From a virus: a stretch of 29,191 nucleotides of DNA. Numbering within the stretch: position 1 is the stretch's first letter; every line of letters begins with the position of its first letter. The DNA is taken from the IMG/VR virus record IMGVR_UViG_3300032304_001044, positions 1 through 29,191 of that record, one strand, 5' to 3'. The notes beneath the pieces were generated by a model. It saw only the letters and a program-made list of their open reading frames with translations, made no database searches and was not told the origin of the DNA. The position numbers were made by a program, and so were the translations under genes. This document shows, one piece after another, positions 7,316 through 13,537 of the stretch.

Positions 7316-8707
7316 ATGGCAAACATACTTAACGGCTTTTTAAATAACTTAGGTCAAGGACTAGGTAACCCCAAGGGTACACTAGGCGACTTCCAACATG
7401 CATCACGACTTTATAATAGTCAGGCTATGCGACTTGCTCCCAAGGGCAAGTGGATGTATCATGTGGTATTCAACATTAATCCTAGAGCACTGGGATCTGC
7501 AAAGTTTGATATACAAAAACATGGAACAGCAATCAATATGCTGGTTAAGTCCATAGATTTACCCAAGTTTAGAGTCCAAGTTGAAAAGCCAATTCAGTAC
7601 AACAGAAAAAGACAAATTCATACCAAGTTAGAATACGATCCTATTTCCGTAGGATTTCACGATGACAACTTTGGATTAACCACTAACTTGTGGGCCATGT
7701 ACTATGGTTATTACTTTGCTGACAGCAAGCACGGTGGCAGTGCTGGATCGTCTACTGCCGGTTCTTTATTGTCAGGAGTGGGCAATTTACTTGCTGGATT
7801 TATTCCTGGATCAACTGGATTACTGGGAGCAGTTAAAGGATTTCTTGGTAGTGCAGCCTCCGGTGTACCAGCGGCCTATCAACGTAATAGTTACAAAGGG
7901 TCCACATTAAACAAGTATCGTTACGGTTTAGATAACGGATCCAGTGCGCCATTTTTTAGTAGCATACAAATATTTCAATTGGCAAGACATCAGTATCAAA
8001 GTTACACATTGATAAATCCCGTGATTACCAGTTGGAGTCATGAAAGCCTAGCATCTAACAGCACAGAAGCATCGGGCAATACTATGCAGGTTGCCTATGA
8101 AGCAGTTATATATGGTGCGGGTGCTGTCAGCAGAGGTAATCCAAAGGGATTTGCCACAGAATTCTACGACAATCAACCCAGTCCATTGGGATTACTGGGT
8201 GGCGGAGTTACCAGTTTATTTGGCCAAGGTGGAATACTGGGAGGCATTGGCAGTATATTATCTGATCTAGGTCCAGGTGGCAACGGCTTCACGTTGGGCA
8301 CACTGATCAAAGGTATCAATGTTTATAACAACGCCAAAAAACTCACTAAAGAAGGAGTCCGCCAGGAAGGATTTAGTATTTTCAAGAGTGCCCTCGGAGC
8401 CAGTACTGGCATCGATGTATCAGGTGTTGCCAACGTATTATTTCCTAAACAGACAGGAAGAGGCCAGACAACACCTACTGTTGCCAGTCCGCCTAGGGAA
8501 ACTGCAAAAACAAATACAACAGATCAAAGACAATCAGCTCTGGCCAAAAACCCTGGTGCTAGGACAGCATTGATCGACCTAGCAATTAAGTCAGGAGTCG
8601 TAGCACCCGGCGCCAATGCCGCAGCCGCAGTGGATTCTTTGGTCAGTTCAGGACGTAATACTAAATTAAATGGACTGGCAGATAAAGTAATTTCAACAGC
8701 AGGATAA
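7316..8707 (+). CDS. Tail tube initiator / baseplate hub cap, gp48/gp54-like
   Basis: This 463-aa protein has a tube-like beta domain at about residues 45-140 (KWMYHVVFNINP, INMLVKSIDLPKF, Y-N-R-K-R-Q-I-H-T-K, D-P-I-S-V-G-F-H-D-D, N-L-W-A-M-Y-Y). A Gly/Ala/Ser-rich hydrophobic linker spans about 140-185. A second beta segment near residues 235-270 contains P-V-I-T-S-W and Y-E-A-V-I-Y-G. The rest is Gly-rich and then helical. Proteins of this form at this place in T4-like phages are gp54 (tube initiator) or gp48 (tube cap), which join the baseplate hub to the first gp19 ring. T4 gp54 is 320 aa and gp48 is 364 aa, so I cannot choose between them. It follows gp19 after a terminator and has its own late box with no ribosome site. 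Confidence 0.7.
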   Translation: MANILNGFLNNLGQGLGNPKGTLGDFQHASRLYNSQAMRLAPKGKWMYHVVFNINPRALGSAKFDIQKHGTAINMLVKSIDLPKFRVQVEKPIQYNRKRQIHTKLEYDPISVGFHDDNFGLTTNLWAMYYGYYFADSKHGGSAGSSTAGSLLSGVGNLLAGFIPGSTGLLGAVKGFLGSAASGVPAAYQRNSYKGSTLNKYRYGLDNGSSAPFFSSIQIFQLARHQYQSYTLINPVITSWSHESLASNSTEASGNTMQVAYEAVIYGAGAVSRGNPKGFATEFYDNQPSPLGLLGGGVTSLFGQGGILGGIGSILSDLGPGGNGFTLGTLIKGINVYNNAKKLTKEGVRQEGFSIFKSALGASTGIDVSGVANVLFPKQTGRGQTTPTVASPPRETAKTNTTDQRQSALAKNPGARTALIDLAIKSGVVAPGANAAAAVDSLVSSGRNTKLNGLADKVISTAG

Positions 8708-8709
8708 TT

Positions 8710-9093
8710 ATGTCAAATATATCACAGAGCAGTAACTTACCACAAACAGAGTCAACAGACTCGGGAGAAAAAGTAAAATCATTCTTTGATGCTTACTTCA
8801 TCGAACCTATCAGTTTTCCAGCGGAGCAGATTGATGCCACTGTGGGATTCTTTCAAAAGCGAGGATTTGACGAACTGGCCAGTCAGTCCACCGCCATTGT
8901 ATTACTTCAACAGGCCAAACTAGACGGTGTAAATGTATTCACACTATTGGATACTTTGAAAGGATTAGAAGACCTTAAACTCAGTGCTGTGGTTGCTGAA
9001 GTACTAAACTACAATAGACAAAAGATATCAACATTGGGTTATCGCCAACAGGGCCAACGCGATTTACTGGAAAGTCGTAACGTAGTAGTCTAA
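8710..9093 (+). CDS. Small conserved T4-like phage protein, unknown
   Basis: This 127-aa protein starts 2 nt after the preceding stop, so the two genes are probably co-translated. It has an amphipathic mid-region, with FFDAYFIEPISFPAEQ followed by VGFFQKRGF and LLDTLKGLEDLKL. It ends with V-L-N-Y-N-R-Q-K-I-S-T-L-G-Y-R and a short E-S-R-N-V-V-V tail. Proteins with this L-D-T-L-K-G-L and N-x-x-R-x-K-x-S-x-L-G-Y pattern are familiar next to tail and head-completion genes in marine T4-like phages, but their function is not known to me. Position between the tube initiator and gp4 suggests a virion or assembly role; that is inference. Confidence 0.75.
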   Translation: MSNISQSSNLPQTESTDSGEKVKSFFDAYFIEPISFPAEQIDATVGFFQKRGFDELASQSTAIVLLQQAKLDGVNVFTLLDTLKGLEDLKLSAVVAEVLNYNRQKISTLGYRQQGQRDLLESRNVVV

Positions 9094-9094
9094 T

Positions 9095-9532
9095 ATGGCC
9101 AGTAAGTTTGCCCAGGGAAAATTTGCTCTAAAAAATCCAGAAAAATACATGGGTAACCGTACTCCTACCTACAGAAGTAGTTGGGAATGGGCAGTGATGC
9201 AGATGTTCGATAATAATCAATCCATTGAAAAATGGGGCAGTGAAGTGATCAAAATACCTTATAGAGATCCGCTAACTGGTAAACACACAATATATGTGCC
9301 TGATTTCTTTGTAGTGTACAATGATAAAAACGGCAAAAAAAATGCCGAAGTTTGGGAGGTAAAACCCGCTAGTCAAGCAGTTTTAGAAAAAGTTGGACGT
9401 AGTAGAACCAACCAAGCGGCCTATATTAAGAACATGGCCAAGTGGGAAGCCGCTAGAGCATGGTGTAAACAACAAGGAATAATGTTTAGGGTAGTATCAG
9501 AAAACGATATTTTCCACAACGGCAAGCGATAA
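9095..9532 (+). CDS. 4: Head completion protein gp4 with nuclease-like core
   Basis: This 145-aa protein matches T4 gp4 (150 aa), which acts after DNA packaging and is needed for tails to join full heads. Family signatures are FALKNPEKYMG, the YRSSWEWAVM segment (residues 26-35), KIPYRDPLTGKHTIYVPDF and A-E-V-W-E-V-K-P. The arrangement E31, D70, E88-x-K90 is a PD-(D/E)XK nuclease layout like TnsA/MutH, and all the putative catalytic residues are intact. It begins 1 nt after the previous stop, so it is co-transcribed and probably translationally coupled. Confidence 0.88.
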   Translation: MASKFAQGKFALKNPEKYMGNRTPTYRSSWEWAVMQMFDNNQSIEKWGSEVIKIPYRDPLTGKHTIYVPDFFVVYNDKNGKKNAEVWEVKPASQAVLEKVGRSRTNQAAYIKNMAKWEAARAWCKQQGIMFRVVSENDIFHNGKR

Positions 9533-9542
9533 GTAGTTTGCT

Positions 9543-10124
9543 ATGTTATACACCTTTACCCCATTTTCTGTACCTATTTTTATGACGGACACTTGTTGGA
9601 AGGATCGACAAGTCATACACGACATAATTTCTGAATCAGAAACGGACAATAGAAATTTTGGGCAACGGACAAACCTCGAACAAGATAGTCGTTTTGATAC
9701 ACTAAGAAATTTAATTCTGTCTACTATTCCGCACCTAGTAGAACAAATGGGTCTAGAAGCACCCGAGTGCAAAATATCCAGTATGTGGCTAAACACATAC
9801 AAACAAAATCAATTTATTCATCCCCATTGGCATCCCAACAGTTGGCTCAGCGGAGTATATTATCCGTACGGTTGTGAATCAAGTCCTATTAGTTTTGAAT
9901 CGCCATTACCTTGCCCTACACTGAGTCCAGCAATCTTAAATAAAACTCAATTTAATCAAGAAATTGCAGAATATAGGATTAAAACAGAGTCCTTTTTATT
10001 CTTTCCAAGTTGGCTACGACACTATACTGTGCCCACTGGACCAGAAGAAAAGATCAGCATAGCATTTAATATTTGGCCGCAAGGCTTATTGCAAAGTGAT
10101 GCAATTAGTAAAGTGGTGGCTTAA
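9543..10124 (+). CDS. 2OG-Fe(II) oxygenase-like protein
   Basis: The 193-aa protein resembles the small 2-oxoglutarate/Fe(II) oxygenases common in T4-like marine phages (2OG-FeII_Oxy_5 type). The metal site is visible as H93-P-H95-W-H97 followed by SGVYY at 103-107, then FFPSWLRHYTVP with H160 as the distal ligand. The usual 2OG-binding Arg in an E-R-I-S-I-A-F-N motif is a Lys here (K170 in E-K-I-S-I-A-F-N), which may alter cosubstrate binding. Substrate is unknown; family members hydroxylate proteins, nucleic acids or small molecules. It sits between gp4 and gp16. A weak box GATAAGTA (9528-9535) lies 7 nt before the ATG and there is no clear Shine-Dalgarno. Confidence 0.8.
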   Translation: MLYTFTPFSVPIFMTDTCWKDRQVIHDIISESETDNRNFGQRTNLEQDSRFDTLRNLILSTIPHLVEQMGLEAPECKISSMWLNTYKQNQFIHPHWHPNSWLSGVYYPYGCESSPISFESPLPCPTLSPAILNKTQFNQEIAEYRIKTESFLFFPSWLRHYTVPTGPEEKISIAFNIWPQGLLQSDAISKVVA

Positions 10125-10140
10125 TTAGGATAAGTACTGT

Positions 10141-10647
10141 ATGACTAAAAAACTTGAAGAATTGTTAAATTTACCTGAAAATCAAGAAATCGTTAAAAGC
10201 GAAGAAAAGAATAACAGGAAAGCAGAAAAGCAATTGGCTCGTGATAATGCTCCAGCAGAAAATCTATTTCGCGATATCAGCGAGATTGATAAAATTGCCG
10301 CCGCACTGCCTCAGGTAAAAGGGCTAGGCGATATTGCAGACAACGAGTTAGATGTGCTGGCACAAAAAGCCACCGATGCCTACGATGATTTAGTGGATTT
10401 GGGCATGAATGTTGAACCACGTTACAGTGCTAGAATCTTTGAAGTAGCACAGTCTGCACTTAAAAATGCCATCGATGCCAAGTCAGCAAAAATAGACAAA
10501 AAACTCAAAATGATCGAACTACAGCTCAAGAAGCAGAAGTTGGATCAAGAGGCAAAACCAGCAGGAGAAGAGGATGATATTCAAGGTGAAGGTTACTTGA
10601 TAACAGACCGCAATAGTCTACTGGAAAAATTAAAGAATATGAAATAA
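10141..10647 (+). CDS. 16: Terminase small subunit (gp16)
   Basis: This 168-aa protein is the size of T4 gp16 (164 aa) and lies upstream of gp17, as in T4-like phages, although two extra genes intervene. It has a Lys/Glu-rich N-terminus, A-L-P-Q-V-K-G-L at about 54-61, a helical hairpin with Y-D-D-L-V-D-L-G-M-N-V, and then K-I-D-K-K-L-K-M-I-E-L-Q-L-K-K-Q-K-L, a coiled coil typical of the oligomerising central domain. The C-terminus has D-R-N-S-L-L-E-K-L. gp16 rings recognise concatemeric DNA and stimulate the gp17 ATPase. A weak late-like box GATAAGTA (10129-10136) ends 4 nt before the ATG. Confidence 0.85.
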   Translation: MTKKLEELLNLPENQEIVKSEEKNNRKAEKQLARDNAPAENLFRDISEIDKIAAALPQVKGLGDIADNELDVLAQKATDAYDDLVDLGMNVEPRYSARIFEVAQSALKNAIDAKSAKIDKKLKMIELQLKKQKLDQEAKPAGEEDDIQGEGYLITDRNSLLEKLKNMK

Positions 10648-10650
10648 ATA
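10643..10650 (+). promoter_or_regulatory. Late promoter box overlapping the gp16 stop (AATAAATA)
   Basis: AATAAATA overlaps the gp16 stop codon (10645-10647). Transcription is predicted near 10656, giving a 12-nt leader with GGGG before the ATG at 10668, or a leaderless GTG start at 10656. Confidence 0.45.
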
Positions 10651-10667
10651 CAATAGTGGGGACAACT

Positions 10668-11243
10668 ATGAAATCATTTAACGAATACTTAACAGAAAGC
10701 AAAAAGACTTACGAGTTTAAGATTAAAATCGCCGGCGATTTAGACGAAGAATTTAAGACCAAACTCAAGGGCGCCATGGAACGTTTTTCCATTGTAAAAA
10801 TGGACAACGGCAAACGTCTGCCTATTGCAGAAACACATTTGGATTTTCCAGCATTAAAGAACACAAACGTTACAGTATTCAAAGTTGAAGTCAACTACCC
10901 AACAACCACACAAGTATTAGAAACTTATGTGAGTCAAGTTTGCGGCTGCGAACTGGCAAAAATTCGTGTGCTTACTGCCAATCAAGATGCAGAAAACGCA
11001 GAATTAAAAATTAAAGAAAAGAACAGTTTAGATGATACACTGCTTGCCACTGAAGAGTTGGGCGGCGAAAGTGCGCAGGATAAAGTTGGACAGAAACATA
11101 TTTCAAGTTTCTTAAAAGGCTTGGCCGCTGATGCAAAAGATCGTGCTTGCGATAACCAACCAAAAGAAAAACCATCTGAAATGCCAGAGGCTGGGGCTAG
11201 TATTAGTCCAATCGGCTCCAAAACTCTAAAAGGAAAAAAATAA
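10668..11243 (+). CDS. Putative internal head protein with capsid-targeting N-terminus
   Basis: I choose ATG 10668 rather than GTG 10656 because it has GGGGA about 7 nt upstream and gives the N-terminus MKSFNEYLTE, which matches the T4 capsid targeting sequence of internal proteins (MKTYQEFIAE) at 5 of 10 positions, with the others mostly conservative. T4 prohead protease gp21 cuts after L/I-x-E, so cleavage is expected after residue 10. The mature part (about 181 aa) has an N-terminal alpha/beta region (Y-E-F-K-I-K-I-A-G-D-L, TNVTVFKVEVNYP) with one C-G-C. The C-terminus is polar, contains KEKPSEMPEAG and ends in Lys. Function is unknown. If the targeting call is right, it is packaged in the head and may be ejected with the DNA. 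Confidence 0.6.
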   Translation: MKSFNEYLTESKKTYEFKIKIAGDLDEEFKTKLKGAMERFSIVKMDNGKRLPIAETHLDFPALKNTNVTVFKVEVNYPTTTQVLETYVSQVCGCELAKIRVLTANQDAENAELKIKEKNSLDDTLLATEELGGESAQDKVGQKHISSFLKGLAADAKDRACDNQPKEKPSEMPEAGASISPIGSKTLKGKK

Positions 11244-11245
11244 TC

Positions 11246-11848
11246 ATGGATATGAAAAAGATCATAGGCATCCTTACCGGTGCTAAAGAAGAAAAGCAAA
11301 CTACACAACTAAATGAAAACATAGAAGAGTGTGGCATGCCAGGCGCTATGAGCAGTATGCCCAGCACACCTCCAGTTACTATGAGTGTGAACCTAAACGC
11401 ACAGGGCGTGGACAACATTAGAGAATTATTAAATCTAATGAGAACTGCGGAAGCAGAACCAGGCTACCATCAACCAGTTGGCATGCCAATGCCAGCAGTG
11501 GGATTAGATATGCCTATGTCTATTACTAAAATTTCCGGGCATGACCATGATGAGCATGACATGGATGATGAACCAAAATCAATGCCAGCAGGCGATGATG
11601 GCGATCGTGGCATGGCGCAGATAAGAGATCTTATCAGCAAAGCAGATAAATCTGACGAAGCCTATGCCAACGAACCAGATGAAAGATATGCAAGTGTAGA
11701 TGATGTGATTGCCAGCGGTGACGATTTACATAGACAAAAAACTATGCATCGTGCCACAGCAGGCGGCGACAATCCAATGGCTGTGCGAGAAGCCAATATT
11801 CGTCAAGCATTGGATCAACGTTACAAAGAAATCAAAGAAGGCAAGTAA
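11246..11848 (+). CDS. Conserved acidic Met-rich protein, head-associated candidate
   Basis: The protein of 200 aa starts 2 nt after the previous stop. It opens with MDMKKIIGILTG and Q-L-N-E, then has a low-complexity Met/Pro/Gly stretch (about 31-45). Next is V-T-M-S-V-N-L-N-A-Q-G-V-D-N-I-R-E-L-L-N-L-M, a beta-helix pattern that recurs in marine T4-like phage proteins of unknown role. Residues about 98-112 are rich in His, Asp and Met, and the C-terminus is a charged helix. Many Asp and Met residues and the lack of a hydrophobic core suggest a flexible scaffold-like or DNA-associated protein; this is inference. An internal ATG at 11252 could also be used. It ends just before a terminator. 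Confidence 0.65.
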   Translation: MDMKKIIGILTGAKEEKQTTQLNENIEECGMPGAMSSMPSTPPVTMSVNLNAQGVDNIRELLNLMRTAEAEPGYHQPVGMPMPAVGLDMPMSITKISGHDHDEHDMDDEPKSMPAGDDGDRGMAQIRDLISKADKSDEAYANEPDERYASVDDVIASGDDLHRQKTMHRATAGGDNPMAVREANIRQALDQRYKEIKEGK

Positions 11849-11865
11849 GTCTTCGTCGGCGGTTA

Positions 11866-11916
11866 GCACCACGTTTTAAAACGGTGCCAAAAGCATCCTT
11901 CGGGGTGCTTTTTTTT
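11866..11916 (+). terminator. Rho-independent terminator before gp17, with an extra stem
   Basis: AGCATCC (11892-11898), loop TTCG, GGGTGCT (11903-11909) forms a 7-bp stem with one G-U pair, followed by eight T residues. Just upstream, GCAC (11866-11869) and GTGC (11884-11887) flank the 12-bp palindrome CGTTTTAAAACG (11872-11883), forming a second stem that could act as an auxiliary element. Confidence 0.85.
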
Positions 11917-11917
11917 C

Positions 11918-11925
11918 GTTAAATA
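11918..11925 (+). promoter_or_regulatory. Late promoter box 5 nt before the gp17 ATG (GTTAAATA)
   Basis: GTTAAATA lies directly after the terminator T-run and ends 5 nt before the gp17 ATG. No Shine-Dalgarno can be fitted, so a leaderless mRNA is predicted. Confidence 0.6.
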
Positions 11926-11930
11926 AAAGC

Positions 11931-13526
11931 ATGGCAAGTAAATCATTAGACGGCGTATTAATCAAAAAGGCTAACCGCCAAGAACGTTTTACGGAACAAC
12001 AGATTTCCGAGCTGTCTCAGTGTGCGGATCCAGATACTGGTTATTTGTATTTCGCCAAGAACTTCTTTTACATCCAACATCCTGTAAAAGGCAAACTGCT
12101 GTTTGATCCATATAAGTATCAGGTAAATCTATTACACAGTTACCATGATCATAGATTCAACATCAATATGTTGCCTAGACAGAGCGGCAAGACCACTTGT
12201 GCGGCTGGCTACCTCCTGTGGTTCGCCATGTTTCATCCAGATCAAACGATTCTGGTGGCCGCACACAAATACACAGGCAGTCAAGAAATCATGCAACGTA
12301 TTCGTTACGCATATGAAGATTGCCCGGACCACATACGCTGTGGTGTAACCAACTACAACAAAGGGAGTATAGAATTTGATAATGGATCACGTATTGTATC
12401 AGCAACTACTACTGGCAACACTGGTCGCGGTATGTCAATATCCTTATTATACTGTGATGAGTTTGCATTTGTACAACCAAACATTGCAGACGAATTTTGG
12501 ACATCTATTTCGCCAACACTAGCAACTGGTGGTAGAGCAATTATTACATCAACACCCAACAGTGATGAAGATACTTTTGCTATAATTTGGAAAGAGGCTG
12601 AAAAGAAATTTGACGAACACGGTAATACCACTGAAGTGGGCATAAATGGATTCCATAGTTTTAGGGCAGAGTGGCACGAGCATCCAGATCGAGATGATGC
12701 CTGGAAAACTGTGGAACTGGGACGCATCGGTGAAGAACGTTTCCGCCGTGAATACGGTTGCGAATTCTTGGTGTATGATGAAACATTGATTAACAGCATT
12801 ACACTGGCAGGTATGGAAGGCAAAGAGCCTACACTTAAAATGGGTCAATGTCGTTGGTATAAAACTCCCACAGACGATATGATCTATGCCGTGGCCTTGG
12901 ATCCAGCTCTGGGTACAGGCGGAAACTATGCGGCCATACAAGTGCTGGAGTTACCGTCAATGATACAAGTGGCAGAGTGGCAACACAATACCACTGCTAT
13001 AGAAGGGCAGATAAAAATACTCAAAGATATCAACAAATATATTGCAGACTGTTGTCCCAAGACACAGGGCAGTAACATTTACTGGAGTATTGAAAATAAC
13101 ACTGTGGGGGAAGCGGCCTTGATTGTGGTTAAAAATGTAGGCGAAGAAAACATACCTGGAATGTTCATTGCAGAGCCCATGCGCAAAGGACATGTGCGTA
13201 AATTCCGCAAAGGATTCAATACCACACACCGTAGCAAGATTTCAGCATGTAGCAGACTCAAGCATTTGATAGAGTCCAACAAACTAAAAGTAAACAGCAG
13301 GGCACTGATATCTGAACTAAAAGCGTTCATAGCATCTGGCATCAGTTTCAAAGCAAAATCAGGCGAAACTGACGATTTAGTGTCAGCAATACTACTGGCA
13401 ATACGCATGAGTGCTGTGATGGCTGACTGGGATAGCCGTGTTTTTGAAGTCATGACCGGGCGATTAGAGGACGATGAAAACGATTACGAACCGCCCATGC
13501 CCATATTTGTTTCAACAGGATTCTAA
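11931..13526 (+). CDS. 17: Terminase large subunit (gp17)
   Basis: This 531-aa protein is the packaging motor ATPase and headful nuclease. The ATPase domain has Walker A PRQSGKT (residues 82-88), Walker B LLYCDE (172-177, with catalytic E177) and the coupling motif TSTPN (206-210). The C-terminal RNase H-like nuclease has the expected acidic triad: D324 in A-L-D-P-A-L-G, E388 in W-S-I-E-N-N, and D481/D482 in T-D-D-L-V. T4 gp17 is longer (610 aa). The motor docks on the portal and drives DNA into the prohead using ATP. The gene follows a terminator and has its own late box with no ribosome-binding site. Confidence 0.96.
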   Translation: MASKSLDGVLIKKANRQERFTEQQISELSQCADPDTGYLYFAKNFFYIQHPVKGKLLFDPYKYQVNLLHSYHDHRFNINMLPRQSGKTTCAAGYLLWFAMFHPDQTILVAAHKYTGSQEIMQRIRYAYEDCPDHIRCGVTNYNKGSIEFDNGSRIVSATTTGNTGRGMSISLLYCDEFAFVQPNIADEFWTSISPTLATGGRAIITSTPNSDEDTFAIIWKEAEKKFDEHGNTTEVGINGFHSFRAEWHEHPDRDDAWKTVELGRIGEERFRREYGCEFLVYDETLINSITLAGMEGKEPTLKMGQCRWYKTPTDDMIYAVALDPALGTGGNYAAIQVLELPSMIQVAEWQHNTTAIEGQIKILKDINKYIADCCPKTQGSNIYWSIENNTVGEAALIVVKNVGEENIPGMFIAEPMRKGHVRKFRKGFNTTHRSKISACSRLKHLIESNKLKVNSRALISELKAFIASGISFKAKSGETDDLVSAILLAIRMSAVMADWDSRVFEVMTGRLEDDENDYEPPMPIFVSTGF

Positions 13527-13532
13527 TAAATA
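13525..13532 (+). promoter_or_regulatory. Late promoter box 5 nt before ATG (AATAAATA)
   Basis: AATAAATA overlaps the gp17 stop and ends exactly 5 nt before the ATG at 13538. No Shine-Dalgarno is present. Confidence 0.6.
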
Positions 13533-13537
13533 CTACT

